In this document: positions 15,653 through 24,159 of the stretch, in pieces
How positions within the stretch are numbered: the first letter of the stretch is position 1
Layout: each line of letters begins with the position of its first letter
Source: Halobacillus locisalis
GTDB taxonomy: Bacteria; Bacillota; Bacilli; Bacillales; Halobacillaceae
DNA: 64,000 bases
Assembly (NCBI RefSeq): GCF_013694105.1
Contig: NZ_JACEFG010000003.1
Span: 62,001 to 126,000, forward strand
Direction of reading: 5' to 3'
The notes under the pieces: model-generated
Seen by the model: only the letters and a program-made list of their open reading frames with translations
What the model was told of the DNA's origin: nothing
Databases searched by the model: none
Position numbers and translations under genes: made by a program

Positions 15653-16579
15653 ATGCTTCAGGTGAGTGAGTTGAAGAAGCGATATGGGCAGAAGGAAGTC
15701 GTGAAGAATGTGTCGTTCAAGTTGAAGGAGGGGGAGGCGTTCGGGCTCCTGGGTCCGAATGGCGCCGGCAAATCGACGACGATTGCCATGATTTGCGGGT
15801 TGGTTTCGTATGACGGGGGGCAAATCAGCTGGCATGATAAGCCGATGACCTCATCGATGAAAAAGAAGGTGGGCATCGTTCCTCAAGAGATTGCCCTTTA
15901 CCCGACCATGTCGGCTAAGGAGAATTTGTTGTTTTGGGGGCGTATGTATGGGTTGAAGAGGAAAGAGGCGAAAAAGCGAGCAGATGACGTACTCGACATC
16001 GTCGGTCTTAAGGACAGAGGAAAAGAAACCATTGAAACATTCTCAGGTGGGATGAAGCGGCGGATCAATATCGGAGCCGCACTGATGCATGAGCCGGAGT
16101 TGTTGATCATGGATGAACCGACGGTAGGAATCGATCCGCAGTCCAGAAATCATATTTTGGAAACCGTGAAGCAGTTGAACCGTCAGGGCATGACGATGAT
16201 TTATACGAGTCATTATATGGAAGAAGTGGAGTTTCTCTGTGACCGGGTCGGCATTATGGATCATGGAGAAGTGATCGCGAGCGGCACGCAGAAGGACCTT
16301 TGTCAGCGATTGATCGGGGGGACGGTGATTCGTCTGAAACTGGAGGGTGCGAATGAATCGGGCATGCAAGCCATTCAGCAACTCGCAAGTGTAAATCAAA
16401 TCGCTTCAGATCCGGAGTCAAATACGTATGAGGTTTTCGTAAAGCGACCGGACGAGGCGATCAGTGACATCATGGATACGACGGTTGAATATCGAATGAA
16501 ACTATCTGAGATATCTGTGCAAGAACCGAATTTGGAGTCTCTGTTTTTGCAACTGACAGGTCGATCACTACGGGATTAG
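15653..16579 (+). CDS. ABC exporter ATP-binding protein (DrrA/CcmA type)
   Basis: 308 residues. Walker A GPNGAGKSTTIAMICG, Q-loop VGIVPQE, signature ETFSGGMKRRINIG, Walker B LLIMDEPTVGIDP, H-loop IYTSHYMEE. About 90 residues after the ATPase core match the DrrA-type C-terminal extension. It should power the two ABC-2 permeases that follow, exporting a drug, antibiotic or lipid. ATG chosen nine bases inside an upstream GTG because the CGAGGAG site fits the ATG. The two-component system immediately upstream is the likely control. Confidence 0.9.
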   Translation: MLQVSELKKRYGQKEVVKNVSFKLKEGEAFGLLGPNGAGKSTTIAMICGLVSYDGGQISWHDKPMTSSMKKKVGIVPQEIALYPTMSAKENLLFWGRMYGLKRKEAKKRADDVLDIVGLKDRGKETIETFSGGMKRRINIGAALMHEPELLIMDEPTVGIDPQSRNHILETVKQLNRQGMTMIYTSHYMEEVEFLCDRVGIMDHGEVIASGTQKDLCQRLIGGTVIRLKLEGANESGMQAIQQLASVNQIASDPESNTYEVFVKRPDEAISDIMDTTVEYRMKLSEISVQEPNLESLFLQLTGRSLRD

Positions 16580-16591
16580 GAGGGTGAAAAG

Positions 16592-17764
16592 ATGTGGACC
16601 ATTGCGATGAAGGATTTACGCTTGCGTTGGAAAGATAAACGAGGACTCATAACGATGTTGCTTATGCCGATTCTATTAACCGCCATTCTGGGATCCGCAT
16701 TGGGTGGGAATTTCGGTGAAGATTCCTCAATGCCTGACACGGTTGTAGGCGTGGCTTTCGATGAAGTGGACCAGATGACCGACCAGTGGGTGAATGAGGT
16801 GCTCCCAAATGACGAAGTGACGGTAACGGCTTTTGAAAATGGTCAGGAATTGGAGGTGGCTTTGCAAGAAAAAGCGATTGATGTCGGCGTAGTGCTTCCC
16901 GAGAATTGGGGACAACAGATGAGTGAGTCAGAAGTGAAGGTTTGGACCGATCCTGAGAAAACGATTCAAGCGTCGATTGTGCACTCGATGCTAACCTCAT
17001 TCGTCGATCGAATCCAATCTGTATCAGCAACGGCCAACGTGTTCGCTTTTGAAATGGGAGCAGAAGGCGGAGTGGATGTGGAAAGTGCTACCGAAGAGGT
17101 GATGGCTGATCTCAGGGCCGTTGCCGGAGCGGAAGGAACGAGTGTCCGTGCAGCTGAAGAAGGTCAGGCGTCGCTGACCGGCATGCAATATTACGCCGCG
17201 GCGATGGGGGTGATGTTCATCCTGTTCAACGCAACGATCGGAGCAAGGTCTGTTCTTGAAGAACGACATACTCAAACCCTTGCAAGAATTGCGATGACGC
17301 CGATACGTCCTTTTCCCGTCATGGTTGGGAAATTTCTCGGCACTTTATTTTATTCGCTTCTACAGTTCCTCTTATTTCTCATCGCTACCTATCTATTTTT
17401 CGATGTCTCATGGGGGGAGAGTCCAGGTCAAGTCCTTGCGGTCGGTGTGGCATATGGCGTAGCGGTTTCGGGTCTTGCGATGATGCTTGCGAGTGTGATC
17501 AAGGAAGAAAAAACGATCGATGCGGTCGGAGGGATCGGCGTACAGGTTCTGGCTTTGCTTGGTGGATCGATGATTCCGATTGCCGCATTTCCTGATATCC
17601 TGCAAACCGTATCCAATGCCATCCCGAACAAATGGGCACTGGACGGATTTATATCCGTGATGACAGGAACAACGTGGACTGAACTCATCCTCCCGACATC
17701 GTTATTGCTGGCGTTCGGGCTGTTGTGTCTCTGGATGGGATCGATGCGATTAAAATTACAGTAG
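16592..17764 (+). CDS. ABC-2 family permease 1
   Basis: 390 residues with the YhgE/DrrB-like layout: one N-terminal helix (LITMLLMPILLTAILGSAL), a large extracytoplasmic domain of about 175 residues, then five or six helices (YYAAAMGVMFILFNATIGA, LLQFLLFLIATYLFF, VLAVGVAYGVAVSGLAMML, LILPTSLLLAFGLLCLWMG). The ARSVLEERHTQTLARIAMTP loop is the conserved ABC-2 motif after helix two. Twelve bases after the ATPase stop. It probably pairs with permease 2 as a heterodimer. Confidence 0.87.
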   Translation: MWTIAMKDLRLRWKDKRGLITMLLMPILLTAILGSALGGNFGEDSSMPDTVVGVAFDEVDQMTDQWVNEVLPNDEVTVTAFENGQELEVALQEKAIDVGVVLPENWGQQMSESEVKVWTDPEKTIQASIVHSMLTSFVDRIQSVSATANVFAFEMGAEGGVDVESATEEVMADLRAVAGAEGTSVRAAEEGQASLTGMQYYAAAMGVMFILFNATIGARSVLEERHTQTLARIAMTPIRPFPVMVGKFLGTLFYSLLQFLLFLIATYLFFDVSWGESPGQVLAVGVAYGVAVSGLAMMLASVIKEEKTIDAVGGIGVQVLALLGGSMIPIAAFPDILQTVSNAIPNKWALDGFISVMTGTTWTELILPTSLLLAFGLLCLWMGSMRLKLQ

Positions 17765-17778
17765 AGGAGTGATCAAAT

Positions 17779-18942
17779 ATGAAACGGATTTGGACACTGG
17801 CGACTTTTGAATGGAAGCGGATGTTTAAGAAACCGCAATCGTATCTCATCATGTTCGGAATGCCACTATTATTCACATTTGTTTTCGGTGCGTTATTCAG
17901 TGGAGAAGGAGGAGAGAGTGAGCTGCCGCTCGTGGGCATCGTCGATCAAGACCAATCGAACGTCTCGACAGCCTTTGTCCATAGGCTTGAAGAGTCTGAA
18001 CTGATGGAGACTGCGGAAATGTCGCTGGAGGAAGCAGTGGAGTACCTTTCAGACCAGTCCATCACGGGGTATATAGCGGTCGATGCTTCTTTTGAAGAGG
18101 TTCTGAAGAATGGTGAATTGCCCGACGTGACAATGGCTCATCTCCCTGCTTTTCAAGGAGCTTCGACACTGACTCAATGGATCGATAGTCAAATGAGAGG
18201 AATTGCAGTGAAAGCAGAAGCGGCTTCTCACTATCAATCTTTGACAGGAAAAGATTGGGGAGAAAGTTTTGCTGTAATGGATCAGCCTATTCCTCTGGCA
18301 CAGGAAACGATTAAAATGGTGAATGTATCGACGAGCGAAACCGTAGTTGTGTTGGATAACATGACGGCACGCGCCACCGGTTTCGCCGTGATGTTTGTCA
18401 TGATCGCTATGCTTAGTAGTACAGGTGTGTTGCTTGAGGCGAGGCAAAGTGGTGTCTGGTATCGTCTGATTTCAACGCCTGCCAGAAAAGTCGAGATCAT
18501 ATTCGGCTACTTGCTCGCTTTCTTTCTCATCGGGTGGGTTCAATTCGGTGTGCTTATGGTCGCCTCCTCATTGATTTTCGGTGTGTATTGGGGAAGCATC
18601 CTCGGTAATGCCGCACTCGTGTCAGCTCTTCTGCTTTGCACGATCGGATTGGGATTGTTCATTGCTGGGTTCGTTCAAACGACCGAGCAGCAGGCGATTT
18701 ATGGGAACTTGATCATCTTTTCGACGTGCATGGTGGCAGGTGTCTATTGGCCGGTTGAAATCATGCCTGAGTTTATGCAGCGCATCGCTGATTTTGTACC
18801 GCAGACGTGGGCATTGGAAGGCTTTGCGGAATTGAGTGCGCGAGCGGGAACGTTCACCGATATCCTCCTACCCATCGCCATCCTGCTAGGGTTCACGGTG
18901 CTATTCTTATCTGTGGGGATGAAACGAATGAGGTTCGAGTAG
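17779..18942 (+). CDS. ABC-2 family permease 2
   Basis: 387 residues with the same topology as permease 1: an N-terminal helix (LIMFGMPLLFTFVFGALF), an extracytoplasmic domain, then helices beginning TGFAVMFVMIAMLSSTGVLL with the ARQSGVWYRLISTPARKVEI loop. Final helices ILLPIAILLGFTVLFLSVG. Fourteen bases after permease 1, with a GAGGAGTG site. Last gene of the exporter unit; no clear terminator before repeat copy C. Confidence 0.87.
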   Translation: MKRIWTLATFEWKRMFKKPQSYLIMFGMPLLFTFVFGALFSGEGGESELPLVGIVDQDQSNVSTAFVHRLEESELMETAEMSLEEAVEYLSDQSITGYIAVDASFEEVLKNGELPDVTMAHLPAFQGASTLTQWIDSQMRGIAVKAEAASHYQSLTGKDWGESFAVMDQPIPLAQETIKMVNVSTSETVVVLDNMTARATGFAVMFVMIAMLSSTGVLLEARQSGVWYRLISTPARKVEIIFGYLLAFFLIGWVQFGVLMVASSLIFGVYWGSILGNAALVSALLLCTIGLGLFIAGFVQTTEQQAIYGNLIIFSTCMVAGVYWPVEIMPEFMQRIADFVPQTWALEGFAELSARAGTFTDILLPIAILLGFTVLFLSVGMKRMRFE

Positions 18943-18978
18943 GCGAGCAAAAAAGGATTCGTAACCTTATTTAGTTTA

Positions 18979-19104
18979 GGGGTGGTTTTGAAACAACTCG
19001 CTTTCCTGCGGGGGAGCCGCCGAGCCTCCTCGGTCGTTGCACTCCCTGTGGGGTCTCGCCTGGGTCCTTCTCCCGCGGGAGTCTCGTCGTTTCAAAACCA
19101 CCCC
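18979..19104. repeat. Dispersed GC-rich inverted repeat, copy C
   Basis: 126-bp element with perfect 16-bp arms (GGGGTGGTTTTGAAAC and complement). The core (CTTTCCTGCGGGGGAGCCG, GAGCCTCCTCGGTCGTT, TGTGGGGTCTCGCCT, TCTCCCGCGGGAGTC) is almost identical to copy B read on the opposite strand, although the arms are unrelated. Confidence 0.88.
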
Positions 19105-19252
19105 TTTCTATATGTAGAGAAACGAACCCTCAACGTGTCGGTGCGTGTGCCCTATCGAACGTGCACTAACTACCAATATATCCTTCCATCCAGTTTTTTC
19201 TTATGACGTGAACCAGCTAATCCTATGTATCCGTTATCCCCATAAAAGTAAG

Positions 19253-19490
19253 AAGGGACGGGAATTTGCGAGACTCCTGTGGGATGTACATGATCGGTGA
19301 GAGCCCGCAAGGCGAAGCCTGAGGAAGCTCACCGAAAGGGGATGTTCGAACTAAGATCGCGACATCGTGTGTTAACGTCGAACGACCCAACGTCCTGTCG
19401 GGCCACTTCAAGCGAGTGATTTACCTGCCCTTCAGATCCTAAATTCTGCAACGGAAGAATGTGAGTTGTTTCAAAGCCACCCCTCAACTT
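19253..19490. repeat. Degenerate, compound copy D of the inverted repeat
   Basis: Holds GAGACTCCTGTGGGAT and CCTGAGGAAGCTCACCG blocks related to copy A on the opposite strand, and ends in GTTTCAAAGCCACCCC, which resembles the right arm of copy C. No intact outer arms. Together with copy C it fills the gene-free stretch 18943-19505. Confidence 0.55.
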
Positions 19491-19505
19491 TGTATGGTAA
19501 CGAAC

Positions 19506-19547
19506 CACACAAAAAAGCTCGGGATGATATCCGAGCTTTTTCGTGTG
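19506..19547 (-). terminator. Terminator of the Ohr gene
   Basis: Long stem CACAC-AAAAAGCTCGG with complement, one bulge, and a T-run on the minus transcript. Confidence 0.85.
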
Positions 19548-19561
19548 GTCAGAAAACCTGT

Positions 19562-19984
19562 TTATTTAGCTGTAGTGTTCAATGTAACTTCAATATTATT
19601 GCGTGTTGCACGAGAGTACGGGCAGACTTGGTGGGCTTTGTGGACCAACTCTTCCGCTTCTTCCTGATCGACGCCTTTGATTTCAACATCTAGCTGGACA
19701 GCCAATCCGAATCCTTCGCCTTCTTTTCCGATGCTAACATTAGCCGTGATGACAGATTCAATGGATTTTTTCGCTTGAGAAGCTACGAGTTGGAGGGCAC
19801 TATCAAAGCACGCTGAATACCCAGCTGCGAAAAGCTGTTCTGGATTGGTGGACCCTTCTTTTTCTTGACCGCCTAGAGATTTTGGCATAGATAGTTCGAA
19901 ATCAATTGTACCGTCACTTGATGTTACCGTCCCTTTACGACCACCCTGAGCAGTTGCTTTTGCTGTGTACAATGCTTTTTCCAT
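19562..19984 (-). CDS. ohr: Organic hydroperoxide resistance protein Ohr (OsmC/Ohr family)
   Basis: 140 residues. Reduces organic hydroperoxides through two cysteines: the reactive one in FAAGYSACFDSALQL and the resolving one in HQVCPYSRATR, both present and correctly spaced. The ATG with AAAAGGAGATG is chosen; the longer frame upstream lacks family similarity. Divergent from the OhrR regulator, with about 140 bp between, which is the standard ohr-ohrR arrangement of Bacillaceae. Induction by organic peroxides through OhrR is expected. Confidence 0.95.
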   Translation of the reverse strand: MEKALYTAKATAQGGRKGTVTSSDGTIDFELSMPKSLGGQEKEGSTNPEQLFAAGYSACFDSALQLVASQAKKSIESVITANVSIGKEGEGFGLAVQLDVEIKGVDQEEAEELVHKAHQVCPYSRATRNNIEVTLNTTAK

Positions 19985-20012
19985 ATAGACATCTCCTTTT
20001 TTATATTTTGTA

Positions 20013-20060
20013 TTATTATATTGTGCACAACCTAATTTACAACAACCATAATTGTTTGTC
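20013..20060. promoter_or_regulatory. Divergent ohr/ohrR control region
   Basis: Contains the palindrome TTGTGCACAA (20021-20030) next to a minus-strand TATAAT, and a minus-strand TTGACA at 20055-20060. OhrR sites are AT-rich inverted repeats containing a TTGTA/TACAA-type core, so the palindrome region is the best operator candidate; the exact site is not resolved. Confidence 0.5.
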
Positions 20061-20127
20061 AAAAGATAGCGATTTGTTGTCGTCTAGTGGAAGATTGGGT
20101 ACACTTGGAGAAGAAGGAGAGATCGTC

Positions 20128-20574
20128 ATGGCAGGAGACCACCTGAAGTTAGAAAATCAAATTTGCTTTTCCATCTATGCAGCAGCTCGTGAAATGACAA
20201 AAATGTATAAGCCGCTGCTTGAAAAGTTAAATGTCACGTACCCGCAATATTTGGTGCTGCTTGTCTTGTGGGAGATGGATTCCGTGACGGTGAACGAGAT
20301 GGGGCGCAAGCTTTATCTCGACTCTGGAACGCTTACGCCGATGTTGAAGCGTATGGAGAGTGCCGGATTATTGTATCGTCATCGCTCTTCTGAAGACGAA
20401 CGGCGCGTGATTATTTCGCTTACAGATAAGGGAAAAGCGGCGCAGGAGGATGCCTCATCGATCCCCCATCAGCTCGTCGACCAATTAGGGATGGATGAAG
20501 AAGAGCTGATCCAATTTAAAGCATCGCTCGTGAAGACGTTGAACCGTGTTCATGAGAAGAATCAAGAACTTTAG
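20128..20574 (+). CDS. ohrR: OhrR, peroxide-sensing MarR-family repressor
   Basis: 148 residues, strongly similar to B. subtilis OhrR. The sensing cysteine is in KLENQICFSIYAAAREMTKM and the conserved tyrosine pair is supplied by IYAA and MYKPLLEKLNVTYPQYL. The MarR helix-turn-helix and wing follow (LYLDSGTLTPMLKRMESAGL, RSSEDERRVIISLTD). Only the one reactive cysteine is present, so it is a one-cysteine type oxidised together with low-molecular thiols. The ATG with AAGAAGGAGA is chosen over the 74-codon-longer frame, which runs into the operator region. Confidence 0.95.
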   Translation: MAGDHLKLENQICFSIYAAAREMTKMYKPLLEKLNVTYPQYLVLLVLWEMDSVTVNEMGRKLYLDSGTLTPMLKRMESAGLLYRHRSSEDERRVIISLTDKGKAAQEDASSIPHQLVDQLGMDEEELIQFKASLVKTLNRVHEKNQEL

Positions 20575-20668
20575 TACGCAAGAACCGTCCCTTCGTCTGA
20601 CAATCGATTTGATGATATAATGTCAAAAGAAAATAGTACTTGTCCGTTATCATGAGAGGAGAGATTGT

Positions 20669-21613
20669 ATGCGTTCAAAATCTGATATGAAGCTTTTTAC
20701 TTTAAATTCAAATGAACCTTTGGCACACGAGGTATCTGAAATTCTAGAGGTGCCGATCGGACAAAGTTCTGTCGTCCGCTTCAGTGACGGTGAAGTTCAA
20801 ATCAGAATCGAAGAAAGTGTGCGTGGCGCTGATGTGTACTTGATCCAATCGACTTCGCAACCTGTCAACGAGCATATTATGGAGCTGTTGATTATGATTG
20901 ATGCGTTGAAACGCGCATCGGCGAGAACAATCAATGTCGTCATTCCTTATTATGGATATGCAAGACAGGATCGCAAAGCTCGCCCTCGTGAACCGATCAC
21001 GGCAAAATTGATGGCGAATCTATTGGAGAAAGCAGGGATTTCAAGGGTACTTACGCTGGACTTGCATGCTCCGCAGATTCAAGGTTTCTTTAATACTCCT
21101 GTTGATCAGCTACTGGGTGTGCCGCTTCTAGCCGACTACTACAAGAAAAAGAACTTGGAGAATGTCGTCGTTGTAGCGCCGGACACGAGTGGACTGAGTC
21201 GTGTTAGAAGAATGGCGAACATCTTGGACCTTCCGATCGCTTTTGTGGATAAACGCCGTGCTGAAGCGAACATGCCAGAAGTGCGGAATGTTGTCGGAGA
21301 CATTGAAGGGAAGAACGCCATCATTGTGGATGACATGATTGATACAGCCGAAACGGTGTTAGAGGCTGCCGAAGCGCTGATTGAACATGGCGTGAATGAC
21401 ATTTATGCGTGCGGCACTCATGCGGTTCTGTCTGATCCGGCGGTCCGTAAAGTGGAAGAGTCGCCGATCAAAGAGTTGGTCGTGACGAACTCCGTTTTCT
21501 TACCGGAAGAAAAACATACCGAAAAAATCGTACAACTCTCTGTCGCCCCTCTGATTGCCGATGCCCTCTTACGTGTGCATGAAGAGAAGTCGGTCAGTGT
21601 CATGTTTGATTAG
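20669..21613 (+). CDS. Ribose-phosphate pyrophosphokinase-like protein, divergent paralogue
   Basis: 314 residues, full-length class I PRPP synthetase fold. The N-terminal half keeps family motifs: [37 protein letters not shown] and [14 protein letters not shown]. The C-terminal half departs at conserved sites: [11 protein letters not shown] replaces [20 protein letters not shown] replaces the catalytic loop KRRPRPNVAE, and [10 protein letters not shown] replaces DDIIDTAGT, changing the glycine of the ribose-phosphate loop to glutamate. The true prs gene normally sits beside glmU, which is not here. Activity is therefore doubtful; it may be regulatory. Ended by a strong terminator. Confidence 0.82.
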   Translation: MRSKSDMKLFTLNSNEPLAHEVSEILEVPIGQSSVVRFSDGEVQIRIEESVRGADVYLIQSTSQPVNEHIMELLIMIDALKRASARTINVVIPYYGYARQDRKARPREPITAKLMANLLEKAGISRVLTLDLHAPQIQGFFNTPVDQLLGVPLLADYYKKKNLENVVVVAPDTSGLSRVRRMANILDLPIAFVDKRRAEANMPEVRNVVGDIEGKNAIIVDDMIDTAETVLEAAEALIEHGVNDIYACGTHAVLSDPAVRKVEESPIKELVVTNSVFLPEEKHTEKIVQLSVAPLIADALLRVHEEKSVSVMFD

Positions 21614-21621
21614 TCATTTCT

Positions 21622-21653
21622 GCCTTTCACTTTGATGAGTGAAAGGCCTTTTT
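21622..21653 (+). terminator. Rho-independent terminator
   Basis: Perfect 10-bp stem GCCTTTCACT/AGTGAAAGGC and T-run. Confidence 0.88.
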
Positions 21654-21716
21654 GCATGCTTCCCCTTATGGAGAGCCATTACTATAAGGAAGTGTGATAG
21701 AAGGAGGTGAGGACTC

Positions 21717-22067
21717 TTGAAATTAGTACACGTTTATCGTGTCAAAACATATGTCGTTCCAGAGCATCTCGATCAGGTCGTAAAAGGCATCCTTGAGGTC
21801 GATGAACTACAAGTCGGGCATTATAAAAACGTGATGTGGAGATCGACCGATGGAGTGGAGCAGTTTGTTCCGTCTGAGGAGGCTGTACCAACCAAAGGGA
21901 CGGCCGGAGAGAGAACAACGGTTACGTCTTTTCGTTTAGAGTTTTCGATTCCTCGAGACGAATCGCTGCTGAGGAAGATCATTAAGGAGGGGATTTATCC
22001 GAATCACCCTTGGGACGAACCGGTCATTCAGGTGTCTGAAGAATTGGAAGCAAGGAAAGAAGGGTAG
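21717..22067 (+). CDS. Stand-alone CutA/PII-like domain related to the NIF3 (YqfO) insert
   Basis: 116 residues, alternating beta-alpha pattern starting LVHVYRVKTYVVPEHLDQVVKGIL and closing with IYPNHPWDEPVIQVSEE, which parallels the HPYEEPAYDI end of the YqfO/NIF3 insert domain. That fold is a ferredoxin-like trimer of the CutA/PII class, often a ligand sensor; the ligand is unknown. TTG start preceded by a perfect AAGGAGGTGA six bases upstream. It lies between the Prs-like and Pfk-like genes, each separated by terminators, so co-regulation is not shown. Confidence 0.6.
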   Translation: MKLVHVYRVKTYVVPEHLDQVVKGILEVDELQVGHYKNVMWRSTDGVEQFVPSEEAVPTKGTAGERTTVTSFRLEFSIPRDESLLRKIIKEGIYPNHPWDEPVIQVSEELEARKEG

Positions 22068-22074
22068 GATTGAA

Positions 22075-22110
22075 GGGCCCTGTAAGCTATAGGAACAGGG
22101 TCTTTTTTTC
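22075..22110 (+). terminator. Rho-independent terminator
   Basis: Stem GGGCCCTGT/ACAGGGTC and a long T-run. Confidence 0.8.
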
Positions 22111-22222
22111 TTGTCGAGAGGGTTTCGAATCGACACCGGCTTGATTTCTGATATGATATAGACTACATAACGATTTCCTTTCCGGTATGTAAAGTGCTTT
22201 TTGAAGAAAGAGAGGGACAAGA

Positions 22223-23185
22223 ATGAATCGAATAGGCGTCTTAACGAGCGGGGCCGATGCGCCGGGCATGAACGCGGCCATTCGCTCAGTAGTTAGAACA
22301 GGGTTATTTCATAATATAGAAATGGTCGGAATACAGTATGGATTCTATGGTTTGATGAATGGGTTCATGAAGGATATGGACGCTGATTCTGTCGGTTCTA
22401 TCATTCAGCGTGGAGGAACCATTCTCCAGTCTTCCGTGAGCGAGGAGATTCTTACTGATGAAGGACAAAATCAAGCGATTGCGAATTTGAAACGCTCAGA
22501 AATCGACGGTTTGATTGTCATCGGGGGCAAGGATGTCCTTAAAGTTGTCGCGGGCCTTGCTGGCAAGAACTTTCCTACTATGGCTGTACCGGCGACAATC
22601 TATAATGACATTCCGGGTGTTGAAGAGACGATCGGTTTTGATACAGCGTTAAATACGGTGATTGATCATATCGATCGCATTCGTGATACGGCTTTTTCTC
22701 ATGAAAAGACATCCATTATTGAAGTGATGGGCAAGGACACAGGGCAATTAGCCTTATGGTCTGGCGTCGCAGGCGGAGCGGAAAGTATCTTGATCCCTGA
22801 AAAAAAGGAAGAGATCGAGACGATCATTGAACAAATGAAAAGCGGCAGTGGGCGTCGTGACAAACGATACAGCATCATTGTCATGACAGAAGGTGTCGGG
22901 AATGGAATCGATCTCAGCGAAAAGTTGAAAGAAGAGGCAGGGATCGAGTCGCGGGTAACCGTTCTAGGACATACACAGCGTGGAGGTACTCCGTCAGCAA
23001 GAGACCGTGTCGTGGCCAGTCGCCTTGGTTGCTATGCGGTCGAGTTGCTGCTCGATCAGGATTCAGGGAGCCTCGTAGGATTGGAAAATAATCGACTTGT
23101 TCATTATGAATTTCAAGCTCTGTTGTCACGAACATTTGAAATTGATGACAGGCTCTATGATTTGGCGAAAGAGCTAACACTTTAG
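22223..23185 (+). CDS. 6-phosphofructokinase-like protein lacking catalytic residues
   Basis: 320 residues, colinear with Bacillus PfkA without gaps up to about residue 200. The residues for ATP and phosphoryl transfer are lost: Gly11 is Ala (TSGADAPG), Arg72 is Val, the Mg-binding Asp103-Gly-Ser is Lys-Asp-Val (IGGKDVLK), Gly108 is Val, and the catalytic base Asp127 is Tyr (PATIYNDIPG). Arg162 and Arg171 are Lys. Fructose-6-phosphate contacts are largely kept (TEGVGNG glutamate, SRVTVLGHTQRGG with Arg, His, Arg). It cannot be the glycolytic enzyme; a sugar-phosphate-binding regulator or pseudokinase is inferred. Confidence 0.88.
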   Translation: MNRIGVLTSGADAPGMNAAIRSVVRTGLFHNIEMVGIQYGFYGLMNGFMKDMDADSVGSIIQRGGTILQSSVSEEILTDEGQNQAIANLKRSEIDGLIVIGGKDVLKVVAGLAGKNFPTMAVPATIYNDIPGVEETIGFDTALNTVIDHIDRIRDTAFSHEKTSIIEVMGKDTGQLALWSGVAGGAESILIPEKKEEIETIIEQMKSGSGRRDKRYSIIVMTEGVGNGIDLSEKLKEEAGIESRVTVLGHTQRGGTPSARDRVVASRLGCYAVELLLDQDSGSLVGLENNRLVHYEFQALLSRTFEIDDRLYDLAKELTL

Positions 23186-23208
23186 AAAAAAGGAATAAAG
23201 CATTCGGG

Positions 23209-23249
23209 GGGACAGGAATCGTAGCTGCCCAAGTTACGTTTCCTGTCCC
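23209..23249 (+). terminator. Hairpin after the Pfk-like gene
   Basis: Stem GGGACAGGAA/TTTCCTGTCCC with a large loop and weak T-run. Confidence 0.5.
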
Positions 23250-23316
23250 TTAGTCTATGTTTGAATCCAGTCAAACAAGGAATAGTAAGGAACAAAGATC
23301 GAAAAGGAGCCGTTCT

Positions 23317-24039
23317 ATGAAAAGAGCTATCATCCATCTCATTGCTTTTCTTGTAGTCGTTACCGTCAATGGACTAGCCAATGCCTTACCGTTGAATGGT
23401 CAAACGACTGGTGAAATATCAAATCGATTAAACGTCTTATTTACGCCTGCTGGATATGTGTTCAGCATTTGGGGGCTCATCTATCTACTGCTAGGCATCT
23501 GGGTTATCCGTCAATTCCCTAAAAGTCGCAGATCTCTACCTGTGTATAAGGAGACGAGCTTCTTATTCGTCCTGAGCTGCGCCCTGAACAGCCTGTGGAT
23601 TTTCATGTGGCATTTTGAATGGTTCGGCGTATCCGTTCTGGTCATGCTCACTTTGCTACTGACTTTGATTCGTTTATATGTTCGGGCAAAGGCTGTTGGT
23701 GCTTCCTTCTTTGATGTGCTTCCTTTTTCCGTATACCTCGGCTGGATCAGTGTGGCGACGATAGCCAATATCAGTTACTTTCTGAATCATATCGGTTGGG
23801 ATGGTTTCGGCATTTCAGCTTCGATTTGGACATTCCTTCTTTTGTTGATTGCGACTATCTTGGCGATTCATTTCATTCGGGGAGAACGAGACCGGATTTA
23901 CCCGCTTGTGTTTATTTGGGCGTTTATCGGAATCAGTGTCCAGAATCAGTCAGCGGATGTTCCACTTGTCGTGTACACAGCATATGGATGTTCGTTGATC
24001 CTTCTGATCGCTGATGTTTTATCTTTCGTAAGGAAATGA
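23317..24039 (+). CDS. Tryptophan-rich sensory (TspO/MBR-like) membrane protein
   Basis: 240 residues, longer than classic five-helix TspO (about 160) and with some eight predicted helices. The family motif FTPAGYVFSIWGLIYLLLG is present, followed by NSLWIFMWHFEWFGVSVL and FSVYLGWISVATIANI, which match the Trp-rich helices. TspO proteins bind porphyrins and cholesterol-like ligands; for this longer subgroup no function is set. ATG chosen for its AAAAGGAGCC site; a 20-codon longer frame has no support. Confidence 0.83.
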   Translation: MKRAIIHLIAFLVVVTVNGLANALPLNGQTTGEISNRLNVLFTPAGYVFSIWGLIYLLLGIWVIRQFPKSRRSLPVYKETSFLFVLSCALNSLWIFMWHFEWFGVSVLVMLTLLLTLIRLYVRAKAVGASFFDVLPFSVYLGWISVATIANISYFLNHIGWDGFGISASIWTFLLLLIATILAIHFIRGERDRIYPLVFIWAFIGISVQNQSADVPLVVYTAYGCSLILLIADVLSFVRK

Positions 24040-24048
24040 GGGAGATAG

Positions 24049-24150
24049 ATGGAGAAACCGAAGATTCTAGTTGTGGCTGGTGAAGAAAAAGTTGTCCGCG
24101 TTCTTCAGATGTATCTTGAATAAGAAGTGTATCATGTCGTTAAAGCTTAG
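24049..24150 (+). pseudogene. Remnant of a response-regulator receiver domain
   Basis: Translation gives MEKPKILVVAGEEKVVRVLQ, MYLE, stop, EVYHVVKA, stop. It aligns with the start of OmpR-type receivers (KILVVDDExxVxxxLxxYLExEGYxV). The acidic pair is Ala-Gly and two stops interrupt the frame, so only the first beta-alpha-beta of a decayed regulator gene remains. It keeps a GAGGGAGAT ribosome site. No partner kinase lies nearby. Confidence 0.7.
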
Positions 24151-24159
24151 GTTAATAGT

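Noticed and set aside
16662-17030. Antisense frames of 60 to 240 codons throughout the window
   Set aside because: They mirror well-supported genes, lack ribosome sites and carry no recognisable domains.
18982-19411. Frames of 62 to 74 codons in repeat copies C and D
   Set aside because: Same reason as for copies A and B; the translated core is repeated in unrelated places.
19906-20127. N-terminal extension of OhrR
   Set aside because: The 74 upstream codons run through the divergent promoter region and into the ohr gene; the internal ATG has the correct ribosome site and family start.
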